Shown piece by piece: positions 1 to 8,995 of a stretch of 48,353 bases of DNA (its first letter is position 1; each line of letters opens with the position of its first letter). The stretch spans positions 1-48,353 of the forward strand of contig JAUXIK010000017.1 in NCBI GenBank assembly GCA_030620995.1. The letters are read 5' to 3'. Both the position numbers and the translations under genes were made by a program. The DNA comes from Candidatus Aegiribacteria sp. GTDB taxonomy: Bacteria > Fermentibacterota > Fermentibacteria > Fermentibacterales > JCC-6. The notes beneath the pieces were generated by a model. It was not told the DNA's origin. It was given only the letters and a program-made list of their open reading frames with translations, and did not search any database.

Positions 1-2
1 GC

Positions 3-1157
3 GGCTCCAACATCATTCTTACCAAACTGGATCCAGAAGGTACCCTGCTCATTAACGGTCTCAACATTGTCGTGGGAGCTAATGCCTGGACAAATGAAGC
101 ACGCGTGGACATTGCCCCTGACGGCAGGATCTATGTTGTCTGGTCTAAAAGTCTTCACGATATCCAGTATGTATACTCCGACGACGGCGGAGATTCAGGC
201 TCCTGGTCGATCCCGACATCCATCTGCTATAACGCATCCGATCAGTTGTGCAAACCGCAGATCTCCTGTGATACTAACGGCAATGTCCATATAATCTGGC
301 AGCACTCCAGCAAGCTTGCATACATGAAACTCCTGCCGGACGGCACTGTGTCCATCGATGAGAGTTTCCTTACTTCAGGTGGTGTCTGGGCGCCCATGAT
401 GAGTATAGATGAACAGAACAATCTGCATATAGTCTGGGGAACAGGTACTCAAGGTTCTAATTCCGTCTACTACACGAAGATCAATGGAAACCTCGACGGA
501 GGCGGCGCTTCAATGAGTGACGATGATCTCACTATCATTCAGGAAGCTCCATTCATTGTCAGCACCGATGTCAGGTACCCCAAATGTGCTGTTGACAGCT
601 ATCTGAATGTTCATGCGGTTTACGAACAGGGCGAATACGGACGCTATCATCCGAAGGCCATGAATTACATAAAGATGAATGGTGTTCCGCTGTTGAGAAT
701 AGTGTGTCCTGATGAATCGGTCCTGTTCGTTGAAATGACCGGAAGCGGTACAGACTGGGAGGGAACTTTCACTCCTCCGATGAACGGAATTTATTCCGCA
801 GGGGTTTCAGGCTCAGATGCCGATGGCAACACGGGCATAGATACCTATGAATTCGAATATCCCAATACCGGTATCGAGTCACAGAACGGTTTGCCTGTCT
901 CGGGCGTTTGCTGCTACCCGAATCCATTCAGAGGGTCGATCAGTTTCTCCTTTGCTCTTTCTGAAACAGGTAATGTCAACGTGAGTATCTACGACATGAC
1001 AGGTCGTCTGATCAAAACGCTAATGAATGAGGAACAGCAGGCTGGTCTCCATTCCGTTGACTGGAAAGCATCTTATATGAACCCTGGTATTTATCTGTGT
1101 CGGATCTCTTCCGGTGCTGTCTCCGAGACACTGAGATGTGTCATCGTAGCTGATTAA
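3..1157 (+). CDS. Secreted beta-propeller protein with C-terminal type-A sorting domain (5' partial)
   Basis: The reading frame is open to the left edge of the window, so the start and any signal peptide lie outside. The visible 384 residues contain BNR/sialidase-like repeats with recurring motifs of the kind DGRIYVVWS, GNVHIIWQ and NNLHIVWG, which suggests beta-propeller blades of an extracellular protein. The last ~85 residues form a FlgD-like/type-A sorting module: YPNPF, then FALSETGNVNVSIYDMTGR, then a G-(L)-H-x-V-x-W turn and GIYLCRI. In FCB-type bacteria such modules direct type IX secretion or surface anchoring. The ligand or substrate is not recognisable. A 9-bp hairpin follows the stop codon. 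Confidence 0.85.
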   Translation, partial: GSNIILTKLDPEGTLLINGLNIVVGANAWTNEARVDIAPDGRIYVVWSKSLHDIQYVYSDDGGDSGSWSIPTSICYNASDQLCKPQISCDTNGNVHIIWQHSSKLAYMKLLPDGTVSIDESFLTSGGVWAPMMSIDEQNNLHIVWGTGTQGSNSVYYTKINGNLDGGGASMSDDDLTIIQEAPFIVSTDVRYPKCAVDSYLNVHAVYEQGEYGRYHPKAMNYIKMNGVPLLRIVCPDESVLFVEMTGSGTDWEGTFTPPMNGIYSAGVSGSDADGNTGIDTYEFEYPNTGIESQNGLPVSGVCCYPNPFRGSISFSFALSETGNVNVSIYDMTGRLIKTLMNEEQQAGLHSVDWKASYMNPGIYLCRISSGAVSETLRCVIVAD

Positions 1158-1176
1158 CAACAGCAGTATCACCAGT

Positions 1177-1199
1177 GGCGGAGGGCTCATCCCTCCGCC
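1177..1199 (+). terminator. Perfect 9-bp stem-loop after the first gene
   Basis: GGCGGAGGG and CCCTCCGCC pair perfectly around the 5-nt loop ctcat, 20 bases after the stop codon at 1155-1157. There is no T-run afterwards, so this may be an atypical terminator or an mRNA 3'-end stabiliser. Confidence 0.5.
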
Positions 1200-1328
1200 T
1201 CCCAGCAGAGAAAATCAGTGACCAGTACAAGTAACCTCCGGGAAACGTTCTCTGGTTCCGCAAGCACAGTATGATTAGATTTTTCAGTGGAATATTGTTA
1301 AGATGCTCTAAAAAGAGGAAGGAGAAGA

Positions 1329-2768
1329 TTGAAACAGCGAAAGACATTTTCATCTTTTCTCCTTCCTTTAGGGGATTTTCTGCTGGTTATAGGTGTTTTC
1401 CTTCTCGGGTACTGGCTCCGTCATTTCATTCTCTCCGATGTCTTTCAGGATCTGTTGAGAGTTTCCGATGATTTCAGGCTTGGTTTATGGCACTATGTCA
1501 TCTCCGGAACAGTTATGGGAGCCATTGAAATCATCATGCTTCAGGCCTTCGGGGTTTACAGAAGGGAATACGGGCTTGCCAAGGTAGAAGAACTGGCCTG
1601 GATTCTACGTTCATCATTCATGGCAGTGATCATCACTTTTGCTTTCACTTTTGCCACAAGGCAGTTACTCTTCTCGAGATTTGTACTGCTTTTCGCATTT
1701 CCAGCAACTTCTATTGCGATTTCCATCTGGCATGGATTTTTTCACCGACTGGCTCGCAGGTTCGCTCTCAGTCGCGGTAAAGGTATAAGAGTAGCGGTCT
1801 ATGGCTCAGGCTCACTTGCTTTCGAACTGGCTGAGTTCATGGAGAAGAGAGCCCTGGTTCCATACGAAATAGCAGGATTTGTACTCACTGACTGCGGGAA
1901 GAACATAACTCCTGAAAGCGGTGTTATAACATTCGAATCATCCGGCAGGATGTTTGAATGGATGCAGGAGAACAGAGTTACGGAACTGATCGTGGCGGAC
2001 CCGGAACTGACGCGGGAGAATACGGCTTCACTGATCTACGATTGTGAACATGAAGGAATACCGTATAAGCTCGTAGCTGATGTATTTACTCTGGTCAGTC
2101 TTACTACAAGAGTCGTACATATGGGTGGTACGATCATGATCGAGTCTGTTCCACCACCACTGAGCGGAGGTCGGATACTATTTAAAAGGATAATTGATCT
2201 GATAATAACAATTCCACTGATTCTTCTGCTGCTTCCTCTGGGACTTTTGACAGCTGTGTTCATTGTGATCGATACAGGTCTACCCATATTCTATATTCAG
2301 ACCCGTCTTGGCAGAATGAATAGAAAGTTCAGAATGTTCAAATTCAGGTCCATGAAGGTTGGTGCTCATCAGAAAAGGGATAAATTGAAAGAAGCCAATG
2401 AAGCCGGCGGTCTTCTCTTCAAGATCAGAGATGATCCCAGAGTTACGAGAGCAGGCCGATTCATAAGAAAATGGAGCATAGATGAGCTGCCGCAGTTGCT
2501 TAACGTTATCACAGGAGACATGAGTCTGGTAGGACCAAGGCCGCCTTTGCCTGAAGAAGTTGAAGAATACTCTGAACGTCACCTGAAACGGCTGGAAACT
2601 GTACCTGGAATTACAGGTGTCTGGCAGGTTTCAGGCAGAAGCGGGCTCGGATTCAGTGAAATGGTAAAGCTTGATCTGTACTATGTTGATAACTGGTCTA
2701 TCTGGATTGATCTTTCAATTCTCATACTTACGATTCCCGCAATATTTTCCAAAGAAGGCGCATACTAA
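1329..2768 (+). CDS. Polyprenyl glycosylphosphotransferase (exopolysaccharide initiating sugar transferase)
   Basis: This 479-residue protein belongs to the WbaP/WcaJ/EpsL-type bacterial sugar transferases, which move a sugar-1-phosphate onto undecaprenyl phosphate at the inner membrane to start a polysaccharide repeat. The N-terminal half has about four hydrophobic segments and a nucleotide-binding-like middle domain (RVAVYGSGSLAFELAEF). The C-terminal catalytic domain is complete: KRIIDLIITIPL membrane anchor, FKFRSM, the WSIDELPQLLNV segment with the catalytic Asp-Glu pair, GDMSLVGPRPP, and PGITGVWQVSGRS. The start is a TTG codon at 1329, supported by an AGGAAGGAG ribosome-binding site just upstream; no ATG lies near. 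A second member of the family is encoded at 5816-7270. Confidence 0.92.
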   Translation: MKQRKTFSSFLLPLGDFLLVIGVFLLGYWLRHFILSDVFQDLLRVSDDFRLGLWHYVISGTVMGAIEIIMLQAFGVYRREYGLAKVEELAWILRSSFMAVIITFAFTFATRQLLFSRFVLLFAFPATSIAISIWHGFFHRLARRFALSRGKGIRVAVYGSGSLAFELAEFMEKRALVPYEIAGFVLTDCGKNITPESGVITFESSGRMFEWMQENRVTELIVADPELTRENTASLIYDCEHEGIPYKLVADVFTLVSLTTRVVHMGGTIMIESVPPPLSGGRILFKRIIDLIITIPLILLLLPLGLLTAVFIVIDTGLPIFYIQTRLGRMNRKFRMFKFRSMKVGAHQKRDKLKEANEAGGLLFKIRDDPRVTRAGRFIRKWSIDELPQLLNVITGDMSLVGPRPPLPEEVEEYSERHLKRLETVPGITGVWQVSGRSGLGFSEMVKLDLYYVDNWSIWIDLSILILTIPAIFSKEGAY

Positions 2769-2815
2769 CGCCGGGCATAACTTACTTAACTAATCCTCTA
2801 ACTCTAAGCTGGACA

Positions 2816-2849
2816 CAGTTTAATAAACTGAATTCCAGATATAGGAATT
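2816..2849. terminator. Two adjacent inverted repeats in a convergent intergenic gap
   Basis: CAGTTTA-a-TAAACTG (2816-2830) is followed directly by AATTCC-N7-GGAATT (2831-2849), the latter ending one base from the fmdB stop codon. They sit between two convergent genes (ends at 2768 and 2850), where a bidirectional terminator is expected. Stems are AT-rich and weak. Confidence 0.35.
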
Positions 2850-3257
2850 TTAGGCTTCGTAGAGTCCCCCGTCACGCGAGGGAGCAGAATCGTCCATTCC
2901 AAATTCTGATTCTTCAAGATCCCGTTCAATTTTTTCCGGATCTTCTCCGGCTTCCAGTCTCGACAGTGCTTCGCTGACTTCGGAACCGAGATCTTCCCCG
3001 AGCTCATCAGCCATTCGGCGGATTGCTCTCGCCATTGCTTTCGGATCTTCTTCATCAAGTCCTGCAAGTGACGGATCATCTTCCATCCCGTCGCTTGTCG
3101 AGGAATTACCGCGTCCAAAGGAGAAGGAGCTCATGACCCGCTCCATGTTTTTACTATTGCATTTGGGGCATACCGGCAGGGTGTCTTTGGAGGGGTGCCT
3201 GACAAGGAACTGGAAAATCGTATTGCATTGCTTGCAAAGGTATTCGTATATGGGCAT
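2850..3257 (-). CDS. FmdB-family zinc-ribbon protein
   Basis: The 135-residue product begins MPIYEYLCKQC, the hallmark of the FmdB putative regulatory family, and carries a C-x2-C ... C-x2-C zinc ribbon (C8/C11 and C30/C33). The remaining ~90 residues are acidic and low in complexity (EDDPSLAGLDEEDPKAM, GEDLGSEVSEALSRLEAGEDPEKIERDLEE), predicted helical. Its ATG overlaps the pdxT stop codon by one base (TAATG), so translation is probably coupled. The biochemical role of FmdB proteins is not established; a nucleic-acid or metal-binding role is only suggested by the ribbon. Confidence 0.88.
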   Translation of the reverse strand: MPIYEYLCKQCNTIFQFLVRHPSKDTLPVCPKCNSKNMERVMSSFSFGRGNSSTSDGMEDDPSLAGLDEEDPKAMARAIRRMADELGEDLGSEVSEALSRLEAGEDPEKIERDLEESEFGMDDSAPSRDGGLYEA

Positions 3258-3853
3258 TATTCCTCCCTGCTAAGCAGACCTGATCTCTCAAGGAAAAGTC
3301 TGTGAAGTCTGTCATCGGAAGTGAGTTCAGGATGAAATGATGAAAGCCACAGGTTATCCTGTCTGATCAGTACAGGACCATCATCCACGCTGCTGAGCAC
3401 ATCAACTCTCTCTGAGAGTGGCTGAAGCAGTGGAGCTCTGATGAAGACTCCTCTGAAAGTGTTTTCAAGACCCTGTATGGAAAGGTCCTCTATGAAACTC
3501 CTGGTCTGTCTGCCGAAATAATTGCGAATCGCTTTTACATCAGCCAGGTGCAGACTCTCCTGTTTGATTTCATGTCCCATTTCACTGATGGACGATGAAA
3601 GCAGCACCGCGCCGGCGCATGTGCCGAAAATCGGAAAACCATTCTCACCCATTCTCTGAATTGGTTCGGTAAGCCCCCATCTGTTCATGAGGAAAAGAAG
3701 AGTTGTTGATTCTCCTCCCGGAAGGAATAGCGCTGAAATCGAATTCAGCACATCCGGCGTCCTGATTTCAATTACATTGAAATTGAGTTTTCTGAGAATC
3801 GTAGCGTGTTCTGCTACACCACCCTGAAGCGCGAGTACTCCGATGGATTGCAC
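3257..3853 (-). CDS. pdxT: Pyridoxal 5'-phosphate synthase glutaminase subunit PdxT
   Basis: The 198-residue class I glutamine amidotransferase hydrolyses glutamine and channels ammonia to PdxS in the DXP-independent PLP pathway. The opening GVLALQGGVAEH is diagnostic for PdxT. The nucleophile is C79 in FGTCAGA, the oxyanion region is LPGGEST (residues 44-50), and H174/E176 in FHPELTSD complete the triad. Length matches the family. It follows pdxS by 5 bp in the same operon and overlaps the next gene by one base. Confidence 0.96.
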   Translation of the reverse strand: MQSIGVLALQGGVAEHATILRKLNFNVIEIRTPDVLNSISALFLPGGESTTLLFLMNRWGLTEPIQRMGENGFPIFGTCAGAVLLSSSISEMGHEIKQESLHLADVKAIRNYFGRQTRSFIEDLSIQGLENTFRGVFIRAPLLQPLSERVDVLSSVDDGPVLIRQDNLWLSSFHPELTSDDRLHRLFLERSGLLSREE

Positions 3854-3858
3854 GTGGT

Positions 3859-4752
3859 CTACCAGCCTCTGTCGGCCATACGTTCTTCATCGGGAAGGGT
3901 GGAGATATTGATGCCGACCATGGCTTCCCCCAGGTTTCTCGAAACTTCAGCCAGTATTTCAGGCTCATTGAACCTGCTTACGGCTTCAACGATAGCCCTT
4001 GCGCGTTTTTCCGGGTCGCCGCTCTTGAATATACCGCTACCTACAAAAACGCCGTCCATTCCAAGCTGCATCATCAATGCCGCGTCTGCCGGAGTGGCAA
4101 CACCTCCCGCTGCGAAATTGACAACAGGCAGACAGCCATTCTCATGAACATATTTCACAAGATCATAAGGAGCGCCCATTTCTTTCGCTATTGTCATAAG
4201 TTCCTCAGGAGGAGTAACCTTCAGCTTCCTTATTGATCCAAGAACGGATCTTGCATGTCTGACGGCTTCCACGACATTTCCTGTACCCGCTTCGCCCTTT
4301 GTCCGGATCATAGCGGCACCTTCACCAATTCTTCTGAGGGCTTCACCAAGATTTGTGGCTCCGCAGACAAATGGCACCTTGAAATCGAACTTGTAAACAT
4401 GATTTTTTTCATCAGCAGGTGTGAGTACTTCCGATTCATCAATATAGTCGATATCCATCGCTTCAAGGATCTGAGCTTCAACAAAATGACCTATTCTGCA
4501 TTTGGCCATTACCGGAATATCAACAATCTGTTGAATACTTTTTATCATGTCCGGATCAGACATGCGGGCTACTCCACCCTGAGTGCGGATGTCAGCAGGG
4601 ACTCTTTCAAGAGCCATTACGGCAACAGCTCCGGCATTCTGTGCAAGTTCAGCCTGTTCCGGAGTAACGACATCCATAATTACGCCGCCTTTGAGCATAC
4701 GGGCAAGCCCTGCCTTTGCCTCCCAGGTTCCTTCAGTTCTTGTCTTATTCAT
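3859..4752 (-). CDS. pdxS: Pyridoxal 5'-phosphate synthase lyase subunit PdxS
   Basis: This 297-residue TIM-barrel protein condenses ribose 5-phosphate, glyceraldehyde 3-phosphate and ammonia to PLP as a dodecamer bound to PdxT. Expected catalytic residues are present: D27 in GGVIMDVV, K84 in MAKCRIGH and K152 in RTKGEAGTG. The phosphate loop [20 protein letters not shown] and GVFVGSGIF are intact. The ATG overlaps the stop of the upstream secreted-protein gene as ATGA, so the two are translationally coupled, which is unusual for pdxS. Confidence 0.97.
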   Translation of the reverse strand: MNKTRTEGTWEAKAGLARMLKGGVIMDVVTPEQAELAQNAGAVAVMALERVPADIRTQGGVARMSDPDMIKSIQQIVDIPVMAKCRIGHFVEAQILEAMDIDYIDESEVLTPADEKNHVYKFDFKVPFVCGATNLGEALRRIGEGAAMIRTKGEAGTGNVVEAVRHARSVLGSIRKLKVTPPEELMTIAKEMGAPYDLVKYVHENGCLPVVNFAAGGVATPADAALMMQLGMDGVFVGSGIFKSGDPEKRARAIVEAVSRFNEPEILAEVSRNLGEAMVGINISTLPDEERMADRGW

Positions 4753-5237
4753 AATATTTCCTCTTCTGCAAGCAGTTCAAAAAATACTGTTTCTTCCAGA
4801 CTCCAGAGGGAGTCATATTCAAGAAGTTGATTTTCGAGTTCAATACACAGGTGACTTTCAGGCAGGATATCCTCGTGGCAGGTTTTCTGAATGGTTCTAA
4901 AGACATTCAGATATTGCTGAGAAGAGTGGAGATAGCCTGTCCAGGCTTCCGAGATGTCCGCAGAACTGATAGAGTTGATATCCAGCGTTTCAGCGTTTTC
5001 TAATGCAGCACTGGCTCTGAGCCATGCAACATCGAGAACCCAGACCCTTACCGGTGTTTCAAGGGTAATCGGGCACTCCGGAACAGCTTCGAGATATGCG
5101 TCAAGCAGACCTGCCATCTCTCTGTCAAAATTCACAATAATATCAAGATAAGAATCACTCAACTGCTGCGCTTGCGCAAGCCCAACTGAAATGAGCAAAG
5201 CTGATGTGTAGAGAATAATTAATAACCTTTTCATCAT
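4749..5237 (-). CDS. Hypothetical secreted protein at the head of the pdxST operon
   Basis: I do not recognise this 162-residue protein. It opens with a clear signal peptide ([23 protein letters not shown], likely cleavage after AQA) and the mature part is acidic, mostly helical and rich in Leu and Glu, with two Cys (CPITLETP and [19 protein letters not shown]). That points to the periplasm. Its stop codon overlaps the pdxS start by four bases (ATGA), so it is the first gene of a four-gene transcript with pdxS, pdxT and fmdB. No link between a periplasmic protein and PLP synthesis is known to me. Confidence 0.7.
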   Translation of the reverse strand: MMKRLLIILYTSALLISVGLAQAQQLSDSYLDIIVNFDREMAGLLDAYLEAVPECPITLETPVRVWVLDVAWLRASAALENAETLDINSISSADISEAWTGYLHSSQQYLNVFRTIQKTCHEDILPESHLCIELENQLLEYDSLWSLEETVFFELLAEEEIL

Positions 5238-5413
5238 AATGCAAATATAGAGATTCCGCCCGGTAGTTTCAATGACCTGTTCCGAATGAACTGAAAAACA
5301 ATCATGATTTAAATCAGAGCGAACAGAGATTGCCCATGCGAAATGTAAAGGGGTTTTCCAACAGCATTCATCGTTGTAGGTTTACGCAGTGTTATTTTAG
5401 ATGTCCGCTGAAG

Positions 5414-5800
5414 ATGGAGTTCCTGTTGAAAAGTTTGTTTGTGACTGTATTTCTCGTATCCGTTTCATTTGGAGAACTTGCCGAAGACCTTCGATTAATT
5501 GGCGTTCCTGTTCTATCCGCCGAATTACAGGACACTATGATCGTCATCAGTATGTCGGGTTCCCTGGCTCAGGGTGATTCACTTCTCAAACATTACGGCG
5601 GCATTTTCTACTCAGTTGCTGATAGTATTATCGGGGGCTGGGATATATGTGGCATCAGCGTTGAAATTGATGAAGCCACCCTCGTCTTTCGAAGAAGTGA
5701 CATGCTCCTGATGTTTGAGCAATTATCTGAAATTGATAATGATGAGGTTATAGCAGACTGGGTTCTGAATCATACCAGGGTTTTCAGGGATTCTGACTAA
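5414..5800 (+). CDS. Hypothetical secreted protein
   Basis: The product is about 128 residues and not recognised. I chose the ATG at 5414 because it opens a signal peptide (MEFLLKSLFVTVFLVSVSFG); the open frame extends upstream to a TTG at 5330, but those extra residues look non-coding and lack a signal. The mature part resembles a small alpha/beta domain: SMSGSLAQGDSLLKHYGGIFYSVADSI followed by VEIDEATLVFRRSDMLLMFEQL. No strong ribosome-binding site is visible before either start. It is transcribed alone, convergent with the sugar transferase gene at 5816. Confidence 0.6.
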   Translation: MEFLLKSLFVTVFLVSVSFGELAEDLRLIGVPVLSAELQDTMIVISMSGSLAQGDSLLKHYGGIFYSVADSIIGGWDICGISVEIDEATLVFRRSDMLLMFEQLSEIDNDEVIADWVLNHTRVFRDSD

Positions 5801-5815
5801 CATGTGTCTTTCAGG

Positions 5816-7270
5816 TTAGATTCCTCCCTTGCTGAAGAACATAACAGGAACAGTCTTTAGAATAAGCCTGATATTCATCCCGTCCGACCTGGAAATCACA
5901 TAAACAAAATCCAGGAACTGAGACTTTTCAAATGCCAGTCTGCTTCTGGCGTAAACCTGCCAGATACCGGTTAAACCGGGCTTCACCGTAAACCGTTTTT
6001 GGAGCCAGTCGCTGTTGTAATGTTCCAATTCGTAACTTATGCAGGGGCGTGGTCCGACTATGCTCATATCCCCTTTGAGAACATTGAATATCTGTGGAAG
6101 TTCATCCAGCGAGGTTTTTCTGATAATTCTTCCAATAGTTGTTACAGAATGTGAACTAACCTTCTTGAAAACCTCACCGTTCTTTGTTTTCTTTGCAGCA
6201 TCACCGTTGACGTATCTCCTGAAGTACTCTCTATGGGATTCTTCCCGGTTTTCGGCATCGACCAGCATGGATCTGAATTTAAGGAATATGAATGATTTCT
6301 TATTCATGCTGATTCTTTTCTGTTTGAAAAGCACTCCTCCGGGGCTGGTCAGCACTATAGTCAGTGATATGGCGAAAAAGACCGGTGTTAACAGAATCAA
6401 ACCTGCGATTGATAACAGTATATCAGCTAGTCTCCATACTTTTTCAGCGGTTTTTGACCACTCCATGGAAAAGAACGTAAGTGCGCCGAAGTCTTCAAAT
6501 GATATCCATGGATCGAAATAACCGAGTTCGGGTATTCTCTCTGAGTAGACCGAGAATGGAATTCCTGCACTTCTTGTATGAAGGCAGAACTCGGCGATAG
6601 AATCAAAATCCTCATCCTTGAAAACCATGATAAATTCCGCTGAGTTGTCTTCCTTCATGATTTCCCTGCATACCGCCAGTCGTTCGGCAGGATTATCAGG
6701 AAGAGAAGATCTGTGAATTCTCAGCTTGAGAATTTTGCGGAAGACCGGTGATTTAAGCAGCAGTGAGCGTATTTTGACCGTAACATCGAACGGTCCGAAC
6801 AGGACAACGGAGATAGTGCCGAATCGAAAGATTCGGAGAAGAAGCGGAAAGATATAGGGGATCACAGTGATTCGCATGAGAATACTGAATATCAGCCAGA
6901 ATCCAATGAGCAGAAGGACTGAAATCCTGTTGCTCAGAAAGATATGCGATGGAAAGTGAATCAGAAAGAGTACTACTATATACAGCATGGACGAGATGAT
7001 AATCAATCTGGTAGTTCTGAAAATATTCATTATCCTGTTTACTGTTGTCCGGACAGTATATAGGTTTTCCACCATCATGAACAGCAGTTCGGTCAGGGCA
7101 AAGAAAATCCAGGTTCCGATCATGGCTGTAAAAGGAGCAGCGGAAGTATTCAGTGAACCGAAGCGAATCAGTACCGCAAGAAATATCGATATCGCGATCA
7201 CGATGAAATCACTGACAAGCAGTGTCAGGAAATACAGCCTGTTGAGTCGGAAACCCGGTTTGAACGGCAA
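5816..7270 (-). CDS. Polyprenyl glycosylphosphotransferase (second sugar transferase)
   Basis: The 484-residue protein has four to five N-terminal membrane segments, a degenerate central nucleotide-binding domain and a full C-terminal sugar-transferase domain: FKQKRISMNKKSFIFLKFRSM, TSLDELPQIFNVLKGDMSIVGPRP and PGLTGIWQVYARSRLAF. It should load the first sugar phosphate onto undecaprenyl phosphate. Translation probably starts at TTG 7270, one base after the aminotransferase stop codon, with a GAGAGGA site upstream. It is coupled to the aminotransferase at 7272-8420, which suggests that enzyme makes the aminosugar nucleotide used here. It is paralogous to the protein at 1329-2768 but clearly divergent. 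Confidence 0.92.
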   Translation of the reverse strand: MPFKPGFRLNRLYFLTLLVSDFIVIAISIFLAVLIRFGSLNTSAAPFTAMIGTWIFFALTELLFMMVENLYTVRTTVNRIMNIFRTTRLIIISSMLYIVVLFLIHFPSHIFLSNRISVLLLIGFWLIFSILMRITVIPYIFPLLLRIFRFGTISVVLFGPFDVTVKIRSLLLKSPVFRKILKLRIHRSSLPDNPAERLAVCREIMKEDNSAEFIMVFKDEDFDSIAEFCLHTRSAGIPFSVYSERIPELGYFDPWISFEDFGALTFFSMEWSKTAEKVWRLADILLSIAGLILLTPVFFAISLTIVLTSPGGVLFKQKRISMNKKSFIFLKFRSMLVDAENREESHREYFRRYVNGDAAKKTKNGEVFKKVSSHSVTTIGRIIRKTSLDELPQIFNVLKGDMSIVGPRPCISYELEHYNSDWLQKRFTVKPGLTGIWQVYARSRLAFEKSQFLDFVYVISRSDGMNIRLILKTVPVMFFSKGGI

Positions 7271-7271
7271 G

Positions 7272-8420
7272 TCAGTCCTCTCTGAAGAATGATTTCACAG
7301 CTTCAGCAACAAGTTCCTGCTGTTCAGCGCTGATATCCGGGAACATTGGAAGAGTAAGGTTATTTGAACTGTTGTATTCAGCCACAGGGAATTCTCCCTC
7401 TTTATACCCAAGGTAAGCGTATGCCTGCTGAGTGTGCAGCGGGAAAGGATAATGAAGTCCGGATGCGACACTGCATTCATTCATATGGTTTCTCAGATTG
7501 TCACGCTCTGGAGTATGAATCGCGTAAAGATGGTATACATGCCTTACACTTTTTTCTCTACCTGGAAGTTCAACAGGCAAGTTGCTCAGGAGTTTTTCAT
7601 ATCTTGCAGCTGCTCTGATTCTGTTATCATTCCATTGTGAAATGTATCTGGATTTCACGCCAAGAACAGCTCCCTGAAAAGCGGACATCCTGTAATTATG
7701 TCCGATGAAATCGTAATGATATTTCTCGGTGGAGCCATGATCACGAAGCTGCCTTACTTTTACGGCGAGCTCATTAGAATTTGTGGTTACCGCGCCACCT
7801 TCACCGTATGCTCCCAGGTTCTTTCCCGGATAGAAGCTGAAAGCAGCCGCTGTTCCGAAACTTCCCGCCGGTCTTCCGGCTCTGGAAGCATCGACACTCT
7901 GGCAGGCATCCTCAAAAAGATGAAGACCGTACTTCTCCGCGATCTTCTCAAGTTCCTGAAGATCGGCGGGTTGTCCGTAAAGGTCTACCGCGAGAATACC
8001 TTTTATCCTGACTCCGGTTTTTGGGTCTATCGGGCTCCCGGTGCTGGAGCATCCCTCAAGAAACTCTTCAACCTTCATCGGTGACAGGTTGAACGTCTGC
8101 TTGTCAACGTCAACGAAAACCGGAACGTGTCCCGCAAGTACTATACCCTCTGCTGATGCCGTGAATGTATTGGGAGGAACGATGATACCGCTGCCCGGTT
8201 CCAGATCAGAACCCCAGATAATGAGATGCACAGCAGCAGTGCCGCTTGATACGGCAATGCAGTGTTTTGTTCCGGCTATTTTCGCGAATGTTTCTTCAAA
8301 AGCTGCTACTTTCGGTCCAAGAACATAGTAACAGGTATCAAGTACTTCTTCAAGCTCCGGTTTGATCTGATCCTTTATCTGGTTGTACTGGGTTTTCAGG
8401 TCAAGGAATGGTACGGGCAT
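7272..8420 (-). CDS. DegT/DnrJ/EryC1/StrS-family sugar aminotransferase
   Basis: This 382-residue PLP-dependent aminotransferase acts on nucleotide-linked keto-sugars in polysaccharide synthesis (ArnB/WecE/PerA type). Visible signatures are the N-terminal VPFLDLKTQY, AVSSGTAAVHL, PPNTFTASAEGIVLAGHVPVFVDVD, the PLP-anchoring FEDACQS (D171) and the Schiff-base lysine K200 in FSFYPGKNLGAYGEGG. HNYRMSAFQGAVL is also typical. Length is normal. The exact keto-sugar cannot be read from sequence. It is the first gene of a two-gene unit with the sugar transferase that follows. Confidence 0.93.
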   Translation of the reverse strand: MPVPFLDLKTQYNQIKDQIKPELEEVLDTCYYVLGPKVAAFEETFAKIAGTKHCIAVSSGTAAVHLIIWGSDLEPGSGIIVPPNTFTASAEGIVLAGHVPVFVDVDKQTFNLSPMKVEEFLEGCSSTGSPIDPKTGVRIKGILAVDLYGQPADLQELEKIAEKYGLHLFEDACQSVDASRAGRPAGSFGTAAAFSFYPGKNLGAYGEGGAVTTNSNELAVKVRQLRDHGSTEKYHYDFIGHNYRMSAFQGAVLGVKSRYISQWNDNRIRAAARYEKLLSNLPVELPGREKSVRHVYHLYAIHTPERDNLRNHMNECSVASGLHYPFPLHTQQAYAYLGYKEGEFPVAEYNSSNNLTLPMFPDISAEQQELVAEAVKSFFRED

Positions 8421-8521
8421 TTATGTTCCTTTCGTTCACGGGATGGGTATTATTTCAATATCAACAATATTCTACTATATAATTCCTGTTCAGTCAGCAC
8501 CCGTTGGATTAGAATAGGTAG

Positions 8522-8995
8522 ATGAGAGCGATAACCCATATTAAAGCAAGTACGGCTGCTGCCGTAATTGCCGGAGCCGTTTCCGGAACTCCAGCAGCAG
8601 CGGGAATATTCCTTTTCGGAGGATTTCTGGACGTTGATCATGTAACACACTTCATCTCCTCCGGACTTCCTTCCAGTCCTGGAACACTTTTTAAAAGTAT
8701 CTTCATGAATGAAATGCAGCTTGAGAAAACATACTCTATTTCCAGAGGTGTACCATCCAGCTGGACTTTTCCCGTGTTTCACTGTGTTGAATTTGTTTTT
8801 CTTCTGGAAGTCTCAGGTTTTCTTCTCGAATCGAGTTTTCTTATGGCTGCAGGAATCGGAGTTCTGCTTCATTTGCTGATGGATATAAGAAGTTACCCCT
8901 GCGGAATATCTTTCTTCTCAATTATCTGGCGCTGCATGAAAAAACAGAAGCTGATGACGGAATGGCAGACGCATCGTTCCACAGTCATGTGTTAA
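8522..8995 (+). CDS. YdjM/DUF457-like membrane protein, putative metal-dependent hydrolase
   Basis: The 157-residue protein has three to four hydrophobic segments (residues ~10-33, 74-95, 97-112). Two motifs suggest the YdjM-type family of membrane-embedded putative hydrolases: an early His in MRAITHIKAS, FGGFLDVDHVTH after the first membrane segment, and HLLMDIRSYPCG later. The pattern of His and Asp around membrane segments is the basis for the name; the activity of this family is not well characterised. The 3' end overlaps the convergent glycosyltransferase gene by 11 bp. Confidence 0.6.
   Translation: MRAITHIKASTAAAVIAGAVSGTPAAAGIFLFGGFLDVDHVTHFISSGLPSSPGTLFKSIFMNEMQLEKTYSISRGVPSSWTFPVFHCVEFVFLLEVSGFLLESSFLMAAGIGVLLHLLMDIRSYPCGISFFSIIWRCMKKQKLMTEWQTHRSTVMC

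Noticed and set aside
4255..4830. 191-codon open frame on the plus strand
   Set aside because: Antisense to pdxS, which is unambiguous.
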